A stretch of 64,000 bases of DNA from Evansella vedderi. Its GTDB lineage: Bacteria; Bacillota; Bacilli; Bacillales; Salisediminibacteriaceae. Made by a program: the position numbers and the translations under genes. The DNA lies in contig NZ_JAUSUG010000010.1 in assembly GCF_030813435.1 (NCBI RefSeq), positions 123,414-187,413 of the forward strand. The letters run 5' to 3'. The notes below the pieces were generated by a model. That model was not told where the DNA came from and ran no database searches. It was given only the letters and a program-made list of their open reading frames with translations. Shown here piece after piece: positions 19,174 through 28,445 of the stretch. Position 1 is the stretch's first letter. Each line of letters opens with the position of its first letter.

Positions 19174-20087
19174 ATGTTCACTAAACCCCGAAGCCCCTCC
19201 GATGAATTAATGACCCTCCGTATATTAAACTCCCGTATGGACCTAGCAGATAAAAAACAAAATTATCTTAATTTAGAAAAAGGCTAGGAAGGAGAATGCT
19301 TGTTTGATACGTATTTAGAAAAGATATCCCATAAGTGGATCATACTTAACGATCTTAACTTAAAACATAACAAATCATTTCAAATTGACTCTGTGCTTAT
19401 TGGAGGCCAGTCCATCTATCCAATCGATGTAAAGAATTTTGAACATGACTACTATATGGAGAATGGCCAATGGTATCATCCTAATTATCCAAACGATGGA
19501 AAAGACCTGCTACTTCAATTACAACGAAGCAAATCATTATTTCAACAATTACTCACAAATCTCGGTTATTCAAACTTCACCTTTATATCGCGCCTCGTTT
19601 TTGTAAATCCTACCTTTACGTTATACGAAGCACCAAGAGACCTACCAGCTATACTTCCAACACAAATGAATGGATTTATTGAAAACTTAGGTAAACAAGC
19701 TGTACATGTAGACTTCAGCCACAGAAAGCTTGCAGATAAACTCATCTCCATGCACCGTACTAAATCCGAATACTCTATTATTCCAGCATATGATTTTGAA
19801 AGCTTGGAAAAAGGAATATTCCGTGAGAAGTGTAGGCGAGAATGGAATTGGAAAGAAGAGAATTTGTAAAATGCAGCAAATGTGGTTTTGTGGAAAAACG
19901 AGATGATGCTGTCATGAGAACTATAGAAGAATACATTCTACTTTTCCCAGATAGAGAAATAAATACACAAAATATCAATCAGTGGTGCAAGATTGTATCC
20001 AAAAGGACTATCTCAAGAGTCCTTAATAAAAATTTTAAACGTATTAATCATGGTAAGTATTCCACTTATATTAAAGTTTTTTCATAG
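19174..20087 (+). pseudogene. NERD-domain (nuclease-related) protein, degraded
   Basis: Resembles the common Bacillus NERD-domain protein that starts MF-x-KPR-x-P-x-DEL and ends in a Cys-rich zinc-finger-like tail. Here three pieces must be joined. The first 37 codons from ATG 19174 end at TAG (19285-19287), exactly where the family has a Tyr before EGE; the same frame continues as the NERD core (FQIDSVLIGG, YPIDVKNFEHDYY). Near 19840 the frame shifts by one base, after which CSKCGF, AVMRTIEEYILLFPD and the C-terminal ~60 residues follow in another frame. One nonsense plus one frameshift argue for a pseudogene. Function of intact homologues is not established. Confidence 0.8.
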
Positions 20088-20140
20088 ATGTGTTTTATAC
20101 TTTTATTTAATCGGACAAGTTTGAAACATCACAAAATGAA

Positions 20141-20614
20141 CTTTTCATAGAACAGGTAAGCATACCTCTTCTTGCTTTTCCTGTTTCATAAACTCCTCAT
20201 GGAACAGGTAAGCTTATCCCTTCTTGCTTTTCCTGTTTCATAAACTCCTCATGGAACAGGTAAGCTTATCCCTTCTTGCTTTTCCTGTTTCATAAACCAC
20301 TCATGGAACGGGTAAGCATACCTCTTCTTGCTTTTCTTGTTTCATAAACCTCCCATGGAACAGGTAAGCATACCTCTTCTTGCTTTTCCTGTTTCATAAA
20401 CTCCTCATGGAACAGGTAAGCTTATCCCTTCTTGCTTTTCCTGTTTCATATACCATTTCATGGAACAGGTAAGCATACCTCTTCTTGCTTTTCCTGTTTC
20501 ATATCCCCCCTCATGAAACAGGTAAGCATACCTCTTCTTGCTTTTCTTGTTTCATAAAACTCCCATGGAACAGGTAAGCATACCTCTACTGACTTTACCG
20601 GTTTCATAAACCTT
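20141..20614. repeat. Tandem array of nine 52-53 bp palindromic units
   Basis: The block AACAGGTAAGC recurs starting at 20151, 20203, 20255, 20307 (AACGGG), 20359, 20411, 20464, 20517 and 20569, so spacing is 52 or 53 bases. Each unit is an imperfect hairpin: ATGGAACAGGTAAGCA on the left and TGCTTTTCCTGTTTCAT on the right, with a pyrimidine-rich loop. Substitutions in the arms (AGG to GGG, CCTG to CTTG) keep pairing through G.T wobble, except one mismatch in unit nine. No coding potential. A solitary relative is at 59563-59605. Confidence 0.92.
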
Positions 20615-20783
20615 TAATGATACCCGTAACAAAAGTGAAAATAGTCTTTTCAGTTTGATGAACCCCATTGTAGACACTTAGTTGTATTAACGTAGAATTC
20701 TCTTGTTTCTTAAAGACCTTATCTATACAAAAGCATAGAAAAGATAACCCAAACAAATTCCTCCCCCCTTCAGAGCACACAAA

Positions 20784-20811
20784 AAAGCCGATGACCATTC
20801 ATCGGCTTTTT
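20784..20811 (-). terminator. mecA terminator
   Basis: AAGCCGATGA and TCATCGGCTT enclose a 4-base loop; A6 and T7 flank it on both sides, so it can work in both directions. It abuts the mecA stop codon. Confidence 0.92.
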
Positions 20812-21468
20812 TTAGGCAAATTTAGTTCTTATTTCCGCTAATGCGTTGTCTTCTATAATTGTTGTTCCGTACTCGGAAATTCGGTGAATCGTTACATCGG
20901 ATTCATAGCCAAATTCCAACATTCTGCTTAGGAGGTTATCCTGTTCGTCATCACTATATTTTTCATCTAAAGTAACATAAATGTAGTAGGTACCTTCAAA
21001 GCTGTGAAGACTTGTATCCACTTCCTCTGTAAAAGCATGGCTTAGTGTAATAACATCCTCAAAGTCCCTAAATCCTAAAACAACGCTCAAGGAATGATCT
21101 TTTATAATGTCATTATCCTTATCTTTCGCAAACTGACTGTCGAGCAGGTCAACGATATTATTGTCCACAGGCATCTCATCCTTTTCATCGTCATCCAATG
21201 GAATTTCCAGTTTTACATTTCCATCACTTAGTTGGCCACGTGTAACGATAATTTCTAGCCCCTTTTCAAGCGCATGTACCTGCACCCATAACGGGCCTGA
21301 CATTTCAAAGCTTTCTTGATCATTGGCTTCATTCATCATCTCGAAGAAGAGTTCCTCTCCCCTTTCGCGATTATACCAAATCTCATCTTTATTGAACCCA
21401 CGACGTTCCATGTCGTGGTATGTTATATAAAACTTTATGGTTGAATCATTAATTCTTTCAATATCCAT
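20812..21468 (-). CDS. mecA: Adaptor protein MecA
   Basis: ClpC adaptor that targets ComK and other proteins for proteolysis. N-terminal domain begins MDIERINDSTIKFYITYHDM, there is an acidic linker (DDDEKDEMPVDNN) around residues 90-105, and the C-terminal ClpC-binding domain includes LGFRDFEDVITLSH. Length 218 residues equals B. subtilis MecA. ATG start. It lies near coiA, spx and terC as in other Bacillaceae. Confidence 0.95.
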   Translation of the reverse strand: MDIERINDSTIKFYITYHDMERRGFNKDEIWYNRERGEELFFEMMNEANDQESFEMSGPLWVQVHALEKGLEIIVTRGQLSDGNVKLEIPLDDDEKDEMPVDNNIVDLLDSQFAKDKDNDIIKDHSLSVVLGFRDFEDVITLSHAFTEEVDTSLHSFEGTYYIYVTLDEKYSDDEQDNLLSRMLEFGYESDVTIHRISEYGTTIIEDNALAEIRTKFA

Positions 21469-21775
21469 GTTGTTCTCACCCTTTCAAAAAAGTAGTCCGA
21501 CTCCTTGAGAACAATATCTCATTTTTATTACCCTCAATGTTAAAAAGTAAACCATCCTTATGCTTACTTACATTGTATGACATAAATCAAAGAATTAAAA
21601 TAGTGTAACTATGTTTTACCAAAATTATTGGGATCTGTAAATACATTTGTTTGGTTCTTATTTAAATAATGCTTGTATATATATATAAAAGATTCCTTGT
21701 CCTTATTCACTGACAATGATAACTACATCTAATATTACTTCTATTTTATATTGGATGACCAAGGAGGATCAACCT

Positions 21776-22474
21776 TTGAGCTCAGAATTTATCATTTCTT
21801 TACTAACAATTATTGGTATTGATATTATTCTTGGTGGAGATAATGCCATCGTTGTTGCCCTTGCCTGCAGAAAGCTTCCCCCCCACTTGAGAAATAAAGC
21901 AATAATACTAGGGATAATGCTTGCAATTGCAGCAAGGGGGGTCCTAACTTTAGTTGCTGTACACCTATTAACCATACCTTATTTAATGTCCATTGGTGGT
22001 ATTCTTTTATTATGGATCGCATTTCGTTTGTTAACTGGAACGGAAGAAGAACACCAAATTACTAGTGAGGCAAAATTTAGTGATGCCATAAAAACGATCG
22101 TTATTGCGGATGTTGTTATGGGATTTGATAATGTGTTAGCTGTTGCTGGTGCTGCAAATGGTAACGGATTTTTAGTACTCTTAGGACTCTTAATCTCTGT
22201 ACCGATTATTATTTGGGGTAGTAAGTTAATCTTATACTTAATGAATAAGTTTCCTTTTATCATCTATATCGGAGCTGGGATATTAGTTTATACAGCTGCT
22301 AAAATGATCTTGCACGAAGATATCATCGCGGAAAAACTTCAACTAATTAACCTAAATAATAGTGTTTTCACTTTGGCACTTGTAATAATGGTCCTTTTCA
22401 GCGGCTGGTTTTTTAATCATGTTAAAGGGATTCAGTGGTTCCACTTTTCAAGAAATAACAGAAAAGACGGGTAA
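21776..22474 (+). CDS. TerC-family membrane protein (YjbE-like)
   Basis: Multi-pass membrane protein of the TerC/Alx family, members of which export manganese or help metallate exported enzymes. It has the acidic transmembrane motifs GGDNAIVVALA near the N terminus and GFDNVLAVAGA in mid-protein, and about seven helices in 232 residues. The TTG at 21776 is chosen because AAGGAGGATC precedes it; upstream ATG 21716 has no site. Same position as yjbE next to spx. Unlike the CaCA gene at 26733, no riboswitch precedes it. Confidence 0.85.
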   Translation: MSSEFIISLLTIIGIDIILGGDNAIVVALACRKLPPHLRNKAIILGIMLAIAARGVLTLVAVHLLTIPYLMSIGGILLLWIAFRLLTGTEEEHQITSEAKFSDAIKTIVIADVVMGFDNVLAVAGAANGNGFLVLLGLLISVPIIIWGSKLILYLMNKFPFIIYIGAGILVYTAAKMILHEDIIAEKLQLINLNNSVFTLALVIMVLFSGWFFNHVKGIQWFHFSRNNRKDG

Positions 22475-22496
22475 CAATTATTGATTCTAAAAAAAT

Positions 22497-22547
22497 ATTA
22501 GGGTGTGTCCAAAAGGTCGGCAACTTCACCTTCAGACACACCCTAAT
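22497..22547. terminator. Bidirectional terminator between terC and spx
   Basis: Perfect 13-bp arms ATTAGGGTGTGTC and GACACACCCTAAT separated by 25 bases; the two genes converge on it. Confidence 0.85.
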
Positions 22548-22549
22548 CA

Positions 22550-22951
22550 TTATTCGTTTACTAGTTTCTTAGTTGCTTCTTGCAGTTGGAATGTACGAAC
22601 CTTTCTTGGAAGGAATCGACGGATTTCTGCTTCGTTATAACCAACTTGAATTCTCTTCTCATCCATAATAATTGGGCGTCTTAAGAGACCAGGATGATCA
22701 CTGATTAGTTGGAAAAGCTGTTGTAACGGCATAGAATCTAATTCCACTTCTAGTTCTTGGAATACCTTTGAACGGGTTGAAATAATTTCATCTGTTCCGT
22801 CCTCCGTCATGCGAACTACCTCTTTAACCTCTTCAACAGATAATGGCTCAGAAAAAATATTTCTCTCTACGAATTCGATATTATTCTCTTGTAACCAAGC
22901 TTTAGCTTTACGACATGATGTACAGCTTGGAGATGTGAATAGTGTGACCAT
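22550..22951 (-). CDS. spx: Transcriptional regulator Spx
   Basis: ArsC-like protein that binds the RNA polymerase alpha C-terminal domain and activates thiol-stress genes. The redox switch Cys10-x2-Cys13 ([10 protein letters not shown]) is present, as is the RRPIIMD motif around residue 92. Length 133 residues (131 in B. subtilis). ATG behind AAGGAGA. SpxH encoded at 12053 is its degradation adaptor. Confidence 0.96.
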   Translation of the reverse strand: MVTLFTSPSCTSCRKAKAWLQENNIEFVERNIFSEPLSVEEVKEVVRMTEDGTDEIISTRSKVFQELEVELDSMPLQQLFQLISDHPGLLRRPIIMDEKRIQVGYNEAEIRRFLPRKVRTFQLQEATKKLVNE

Positions 22952-23311
22952 TAAACTAATTCTCCTTTCCCCATCTTATATATAAAAGTTTTTACATTTC
23001 CCTTTAATAATAACAATTCTAAGTAACAACTCTTATTATACTATAATTATTATAATTTGAGTAGAGTATATTTAAAAAAGTTGATTTAAAGTTATGTATA
23101 ATCATTTATACCCATAGAGATCATTTACCCAATTAATTAAAGGATTAAACGTAAAAAATTAAATATTTTATAACTTTATTTTGTATAAATAAACTTATCC
23201 CTATATTACATACGATTTACAGCAGTAAAGGATTCACTTTTTTATAAAAAAATAAAATTTATTTTTACCTAATTGATTTTCAATTAGAATTATTTATTTT
23301 CAATAGACAAT

Positions 23312-23348
23312 CGAAAAGACTGCCTTGACTATACAAGACAGTCCTTTT
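23312..23348 (-). terminator. Terminator after the small basic ORF
   Basis: GACTGTCTTG and CAAGGCAGTC form a tight hairpin with a 6-base loop; on the minus strand it is followed by TTTTC. Confidence 0.8.
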
Positions 23349-23349
23349 T

Positions 23350-23478
23350 CTAAGCAATTGTTTTAGACTGAGAAACTGGTTGTCTTTTTGGGATTTTGTT
23401 TACTTCATCCCAACTTCTTTTTAACAAATCCTTCAAAAGATCCTTTTTCAGCTTTTTTCTTTTTTTACTAGCCTTCAT
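23350..23478 (-). CDS. Small basic peptide, 42 residues
   Basis: Reads MKASKKRKKLKKDLLKDLL and continues to ...SKTIA, with 15 Lys/Arg in 42 residues and no hydrophobic segment. An AAAGGAGTG site lies 11 bases before the ATG and a clean terminator begins right after its TAG, so it looks like a real monocistronic gene. It is too short for most gene callers. Family not recognised; no link to Fbp-type iron-sparing peptides could be shown. Confidence 0.55.
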   Translation of the reverse strand: MKASKKRKKLKKDLLKDLLKRSWDEVNKIPKRQPVSQSKTIA

Positions 23479-23596
23479 AGCAAAACACACTCCTTTCAGT
23501 GTTTTGAAAATTAAAATTTAGACTTTAAAACAGTATTTCCATTAACTTTTTTCTTTATTTTGACTAATAATAAGATCCAAACTGAATTAGGTGTTG

Positions 23597-24157
23597 TTAA
23601 ACTCTCGGCTCATCTCCTTGATCGAAGGTGAGTACTTCCTCAGGTTCATCATATGTTTGACCATACAATTGTTGATCTTTATACGTATGAATATTTTCAT
23701 ACGTGTGTAGCATTTTTTCATAAATGCTTTCTTCCGACTCGTCCGCCGGTGACCAGTATAGAATTTCTAATTCCGTTACTTTACCCGTATCTAAAGAACG
23801 GCGTCGATAGCCTATAGACTTGGCATGCTTAAAACCTTCCCTATGGTAAAATCGCTGTCTTTTTTGAGTATCCGTATCTTCATAGTCAATCGGCTCCACC
23901 TCTAAAATAATTGGTTTCCCCTTCTTCTTTAATTTATCTAGCAGCTTTTTACCAAGTCCTTGCCCTCGTGCATCCTTCGAGACAAATAAATAATCAATGA
24001 ATATAAAGTCGTTCATCTCCACATACATTAATACATGATTTGGACCATCGTCTTTTTTATAAACTTCTTTCTTTTCCTTCAATAGAAGCTCCATATGCTC
24101 TTTCGATTTCATTTCTTCTATTGGAAAATATTGATTGAGCTTTTCGTACCAATTCAT
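23597..24157 (-). CDS. GNAT-family N-acetyltransferase (YjbC-like)
   Basis: Acetyl-CoA-dependent transferase with unknown substrate. The acetyl-CoA loop RGQGLGKKLL (R-G-x-G-x-G) is at about residues 83-92, preceded by the IDYLFVSKDAR strand. The C-terminal ~50 residues are acidic (ADESEESIYEK, DEPEEVLTF). 186 residues, ATG start. In B. subtilis yjbC lies upstream of spx and can be co-transcribed with it; here a ~640-base gap holding a small ORF separates them. Confidence 0.82.
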   Translation of the reverse strand: MNWYEKLNQYFPIEEMKSKEHMELLLKEKKEVYKKDDGPNHVLMYVEMNDFIFIDYLFVSKDARGQGLGKKLLDKLKKKGKPIILEVEPIDYEDTDTQKRQRFYHREGFKHAKSIGYRRRSLDTGKVTELEILYWSPADESEESIYEKMLHTYENIHTYKDQQLYGQTYDEPEEVLTFDQGDEPRV

Positions 24158-24424
24158 TTATTTGTTAAACCTCCATCATTTCCTGCCATTTTTCCTGTTG
24201 AAATAAATGTAGCGGTCAAACACTTCTTTCATTTATATTATATGCTATTTGCAAAAAATGATAAACAAGGTTTAAGATCGTTTAACTTGCGTATTCGTAG
24301 AAACAATGCTATTTGTCCCATTAACCAACTTGACGGTGAATGTTTCTCCCATATCCTTTAATTTCCTATAGGAATGAATAAAGCTGACTGGGAAGTTCAA
24401 TGACTACAGTCAGCTCATTAACGT

Positions 24425-25639
24425 TTATGGATTCAAATAGTCAACATCTGGTGTATACCTGTTTCCTGCGTTCCAGAGAAGGAATTCATATATACCATTT
24501 TCATAAAGAGCACGAATTTGTGCTTCCACTTCCGCCTTGCCGTATGTCATAAAGTTTCCTGGCCCTAAATAGGAAGCAGTAAAATCTTGGATCCACGGAC
24601 GTGATGTTGGAGGGTTTTCTAATTGTCCTAAAACTTCATTCTCCACTTCTGCATATGCTGAAACCAGCTCGTAAGGATAGAGGTCTGGTTTGTCTATTCC
24701 GAAATATGGTGTCCAGTGACTTGGATAAATCATAGAGGATATAACATCCACATTTTCAGAAATTCTAGAGAAGTTTTGACCGATACCTGGAGCTGCCTCA
24801 ATTGTTGCAGCATAGCCAAAGATATCGACGGAAACATCCACATTGTACGGCTGTAATTGTTCCCTCGCAAATGCAACGAAATCAGTAACAGCATCTACAC
24901 GCTTTTGTACATTATCTTCACCGTCAGTGTACTTACCAACTTCATATTCTAAAATGTCATCTCGGCGTTCGAAGCCTTCTGGGAACCGCACATAATCAAA
25001 TTGGATATCTTGGAACCCTAACTTTGCTGCCTTTATGGCAATATCTACATTATATTCCCAAACCTCTTCCAAAAATGGATTAACAAAAGCTTCTCCCCGT
25101 CTATTTTTCCAAACTTGCCCATTTTCTAAGAAGGAAAGGTCTGGTCTCATTTCTGCGAGAACAGAGTCTTTAAAGACAACAATTCGTGCAATAGGATAGA
25201 TCTCATTTTCCTCTAAAACCCTCATCATTCCCTCTGGGTCGCGAATATAATTTCGAGCAATATCGTAGTATGGTGAATCTTCATCTGGAAGGAACGTCAA
25301 ATTACCCCAGTCATCCTTAATGTCAATAACCATTGTGTTCAAGGCTGTTGTGTTTATCAGTTCAAGTAAGGTTTCAAATCGTTGGCCGCCTGCCGAATGG
25401 CCTGTTACATAAATTCCCCGTACAGCATCTGGATACTCAAATGAAAACCCAGAATCGAAAACAGCAAACCGAGCAACTTCTTCCGGCCAAGGTCTCTCCA
25501 CTAAATTCCCCGTTTTTTCTGGATGGAATTTTACTTCAAGAGGATTAGGTTCCTCTTCCCCTTGAACAACCCCTTGTCCCATAAAAAGGATAAAAAAAGA
25601 CATAATACAGATCATGATCCCTTTAACTTTCCCCATCAT
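24425..25639 (-). CDS. Secreted putative glycoside hydrolase (DUF4015/COG1306 type)
   Basis: Exported protein of 404 residues. An N-terminal signal peptide (KVKGIMICIMSFFILFMGQGVVQGEE, cleavage near residue 27) is followed by a TIM-barrel-like domain containing GIYVTGHSAGG, VIDIKDDWGNLTF, FQDIQFDYVRFPEG and DVSVDIFGYAA. The Asp-rich motifs are those of the putative sugar-hydrolase family seen widely in Bacillaceae; the substrate is unknown. ATG after AAAAGGTG. Not part of an operon. Confidence 0.8.
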   Translation of the reverse strand: MMGKVKGIMICIMSFFILFMGQGVVQGEEEPNPLEVKFHPEKTGNLVERPWPEEVARFAVFDSGFSFEYPDAVRGIYVTGHSAGGQRFETLLELINTTALNTMVIDIKDDWGNLTFLPDEDSPYYDIARNYIRDPEGMMRVLEENEIYPIARIVVFKDSVLAEMRPDLSFLENGQVWKNRRGEAFVNPFLEEVWEYNVDIAIKAAKLGFQDIQFDYVRFPEGFERRDDILEYEVGKYTDGEDNVQKRVDAVTDFVAFAREQLQPYNVDVSVDIFGYAATIEAAPGIGQNFSRISENVDVISSMIYPSHWTPYFGIDKPDLYPYELVSAYAEVENEVLGQLENPPTSRPWIQDFTASYLGPGNFMTYGKAEVEAQIRALYENGIYEFLLWNAGNRYTPDVDYLNP

Positions 25640-25923
25640 ATCACACCTTTTCTACCTGTATTTCATAAGATGTCAAAATCACTTCCAGCTGTTTCCACTT
25701 TTTTTTATCGTAGTACATACAGTTATATATATCTTACTCAATTATACAATGAGAAATGACAAGAACCAATTAAGATTTTTAACCAATTTGTAATTTTCCA
25801 TAAATTTGAGTGTTTATTCCGTAAATTCTTATTGACACAACACCACCATCGCCTTAAAATATTGAACAATATACTTTTTTATAAAAAATAACATTGGAAA
25901 TAAATAATAAGGGAGATGAAACA

Positions 25924-26460
25924 ATGAAACGAATTACTTTGTTGGAAATTTACCGTCACCCTATTACTCAAAAATACGTAAATCGTTCAGGATTAGCCCA
26001 TGCTATTTCCACTGCAAGTTACGCCTTCGATTTTGCTGACCAAAAGAAGGTAAATCACGATTTAGCTGTAAAAGCTGCTTTTTTGCATGACATGGGTCAT
26101 TACTTATGGTATCGAAATGGAAAATGGGATTATCATCTTTATAAAGAAAACGATATTCATGCCATAAAGGGGGCGGAGCGTGCACATAAATTATTGATTC
26201 GCTTAGGAGAAAATCCAGTTCATGCAAAGAAAATTGCCTTAGCTATCCTTCTACACACCGATTCTTATTTGCCAAAGGGAGAATTAGAGCTGGATCCTTT
26301 ACAAGAGGTAGTTGCCATGGCAGATAAGGCAGACGAAGAACCTGGAGGGGGACATCACTATAAAACCATTTCTAATAAGGAGGCGGTTAAGCGGATTAAG
26401 GAATTGGATAAAAGGGTTGAAGAAAAAATGAAAGTGGGAAAGGATCAATCCGCCTCTTGA
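25924..26460 (+). CDS. HD-domain phosphohydrolase-like protein
   Basis: 178-residue soluble protein with the metal-binding HD pattern: HAISTASYAFDF (first His), AAFLHDMGH (His-Asp), HAIKGAERAH and ALLLHTDSY, then MADKADE. This resembles YqeK-type HD proteins that act on nucleotides, but the substrate is not deducible. ATG at 25924 follows GGGAGATG; an in-frame ATG 30 bases upstream lacks a site. It is followed by the Mn2+ riboswitch. Confidence 0.75.
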   Translation: MKRITLLEIYRHPITQKYVNRSGLAHAISTASYAFDFADQKKVNHDLAVKAAFLHDMGHYLWYRNGKWDYHLYKENDIHAIKGAERAHKLLIRLGENPVHAKKIALAILLHTDSYLPKGELELDPLQEVVAMADKADEEPGGGHHYKTISNKEAVKRIKELDKRVEEKMKVGKDQSAS

Positions 26461-26536
26461 GTCCACCGATTCTTTCCCCTGTATTATTTTTCACTTGACC
26501 GTTCCGTTAACAGATGATAGATTAATAGTAATTGAA

Positions 26537-26706
26537 TAAGACCTTTTTTAAAAAGGGGAGTAGCGACCATTATATATGGTTAATGAATCGTCATTTCAGC
26601 GATAATCCGCTCGGTTCATTAAGCTTTCAAGTGAAGTACGCAAGACCTTTTTATGAAATATAATCTTCATTTTTTAGAAGAAGTATTTCATAAAAAGGTC
26701 TATTTT
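26537..26706 (+). promoter_or_regulatory. yybP-ykoY manganese riboswitch with transcription terminator
   Basis: The hallmark AAAGGGGAGTAGCG is at 26552-26565. P1 can be drawn as TAAAAAGG (26549-26556) with CCTTTTTA (26646-26653). The terminator has arms AGACCTTTTTATGAAATA (26643-26660) and TATTTCATAAAAAGGTCT (26684-26701), then ATTTTTG. The P1 right strand is also the terminator left arm, so metal-stabilised P1 should block termination: an ON switch for Mn2+. This follows the known family mechanism; the fold was drawn by eye. Confidence 0.88.
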
Positions 26707-26732
26707 TGTTTAATTAAAGGAGACGAAAAAAC

Positions 26733-27797
26733 ATGATGTATTTTTTATTTATTGTTGCGGCAATGGTCACTATTTATTCAGCTATAAAACTCTCTACTTA
26801 TGCCGATGTGTTAAGCGAACGTACCTCAATGGGAGGTATGCTTGTAGGAACCCTCCTTTTAGCAGGTGCAACTTCATTGCCGGAAGTCACCACAAGTGCT
26901 ACGGCGGTATTCGTAAACAACCCTGATATAGCCGTAGGAAACGTTCTCGGAAGCAATCTTTTTAATTTGTTTATCCTGGCGACTGTGGACCTTATTTACC
27001 GTAAAAAAAGAATGATGACTCAAATAAGCAAAAACCATACAATAACGGCACTTATTGCATTGGGATTAACAGGGCTCGTATTAATTACGATATTATATCC
27101 AACAAATATAAGCTTCTTAGGCATTGGTATGGAATCCTACTTGCTGATTATCTTTTATGGGATAAGTATGAAATTCCTTTCTAATCCTGCTGAGGAAATG
27201 CCTATACAAGTAACAGAACGTGAAATATCTGCTTCCTCTGAAAAGGAAGGGGCCAATAACAAGATAGATATGCCCAGTAATGCAAAGGAAATAATGGAAT
27301 CGTACCATACACGAGCTATTTCTGTTAAAAAAGCAAAGTATGGTTTCGTTTTTTTCGCTATTATTATCTTCGTAACTGGGTCCCTATTGACTATAGCTGG
27401 TAATAATATTGCTAATGCAACTGGGATTAGCTCCAGTTTTATAGGAAGCTTTCTTATCGCCGGTGCAACCTCCCTTCCAGAGTTTGTCACTGTCCTCGTT
27501 GCCATACAATTATTAAATTATAACCTTGCAGTGGGTAATATATTAGGCAGTAACATCTTTAATATTATGATTCTAGCATTTACGGACTTTTTATTTCGAG
27601 GTGGTAGCATTCTTGGGGCTGCAAGTCCAGTGACTGCAATAACTACTTCTGCAGTTATCATTTTAAATATTATCGTCATATTCGGAATTATTTTGTGGCA
27701 ACGAAAGGGAAATGTCCCGTTCGGCTATCCTTTCCCTTCCATTTTATTAATCGTCTTTTATGGTGTCTCTAGTTACCTCATTTTCACATTTAGTTAA
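26733..27797 (+). CDS. CaCA-family cation antiporter (YrbG-like), likely Mn2+ exporter
   Basis: Sodium/calcium-exchanger-type transporter with the duplicated alpha repeats: LLAGATSLPEVTTS with NVLGSNLFNLFI in the first half and LIAGATSLPEFVTV with NILGSNIFNIMI in the second. About ten membrane helices in 354 residues, with a hydrophilic cytoplasmic loop (residues ~155-195). ATG after AAAGGAGACG. The upstream Mn2+ riboswitch makes manganese, not calcium, the probable physiological substrate; this is inference. Confidence 0.85.
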   Translation: MMYFLFIVAAMVTIYSAIKLSTYADVLSERTSMGGMLVGTLLLAGATSLPEVTTSATAVFVNNPDIAVGNVLGSNLFNLFILATVDLIYRKKRMMTQISKNHTITALIALGLTGLVLITILYPTNISFLGIGMESYLLIIFYGISMKFLSNPAEEMPIQVTEREISASSEKEGANNKIDMPSNAKEIMESYHTRAISVKKAKYGFVFFAIIIFVTGSLLTIAGNNIANATGISSSFIGSFLIAGATSLPEFVTVLVAIQLLNYNLAVGNILGSNIFNIMILAFTDFLFRGGSILGAASPVTAITTSAVIILNIIVIFGIILWQRKGNVPFGYPFPSILLIVFYGVSSYLIFTFS

Positions 27798-27804
27798 TTA
27801 CGAA

Positions 27805-27850
27805 GAGGGCGGCTCAAAAGGATTGTTTCTTTACCTTTTGAGTCACCCTC
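27805..27850. terminator. Bidirectional terminator (GGGTGACTC family)
   Basis: GAGGGCGGCTCAAAAGG and CCTTTTGAGTCACCCTC between the convergent CaCA and thioredoxin-like genes. Confidence 0.8.
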
Positions 27851-27893
27851 CGACTTTAAACCTTATGTGAAAGTATCTTTTTTGGGGCTTAAA

Positions 27894-28445
27894 TTACTTA
27901 TTTATAATTTGACTCTCTAACATTTTTTCGACGGTAAAAAAGCCATCAACCCGTGTTTCAATAATACCTTCCTTATCTATAATTAAGCTAATTGGAACTC
28001 CATATACATGGTAAAGGTCTTGAGCAGCACCCTCTTCGTCTAATAAAAAGACTACGTCATCAAGGGTAATGGATTCCGTATAAGCAATTACATTATCCAC
28101 GTTCCGCTCCCCTTTAGTGAGATTAACAGCAATAACCTGCACATCATCTAAAAGACCACCCTTTTTTGCAAGCTCTAATTGTCCCCATTGCTCACCACAA
28201 ATATGACACCAGGTTGTAAAAAATATTAAAAAAACATTTTCCCCTTTAAAGTCACTTAAGTTTACCTGTTCCCCTGATAAGTTATTGAGAGTAAGAGGAC
28301 TAGCTTTCTCCCCTTGCTGCACCCCTTCAGACACTTCCGTCATTGCCCTTTGAGTTAAGGCCCATTCATGATTAGATTGAAGATAAAACGCACCGGATAT
28401 GAATAAAACAAAACAAAGGATACCCCATTGAATTTTTCCTTTCAT
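27894..28445 (-). CDS. Membrane-anchored thioredoxin-like protein (ResA/TlpA type)
   Basis: Extracytoplasmic thiol-disulfide protein. One N-terminal anchor helix (residues ~5-22) is followed by a TlpA-like domain with the active site WCHIC (FFTTWCHICGEQW) and the cis-Pro strand YGVPISLIID. 183 residues. The ATG at 28445 has GGAGGTG upstream. ResA family proteins reduce apocytochrome c or act in sporulation (StoA); nothing nearby decides which. Monocistronic. Confidence 0.8.
   Translation of the reverse strand: MKGKIQWGILCFVLFISGAFYLQSNHEWALTQRAMTEVSEGVQQGEKASPLTLNNLSGEQVNLSDFKGENVFLIFFTTWCHICGEQWGQLELAKKGGLLDDVQVIAVNLTKGERNVDNVIAYTESITLDDVVFLLDEEGAAQDLYHVYGVPISLIIDKEGIIETRVDGFFTVEKMLESQIINK

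Noticed and set aside
4556..19287. TAG recoding (for example pyrrolysine or suppressor reading), since two genes have in-frame TAG
   Set aside because: TAG is used as the normal final stop of several genes here (2580, 23350, 55669, 56521, 56888), and the NERD gene also has a frameshift, so independent decay or error is simpler.
20141..20614. CRISPR array
   Set aside because: The whole 52-53 bp unit is repeated, including what would be spacers; there are no unique spacers and no cas genes nearby.
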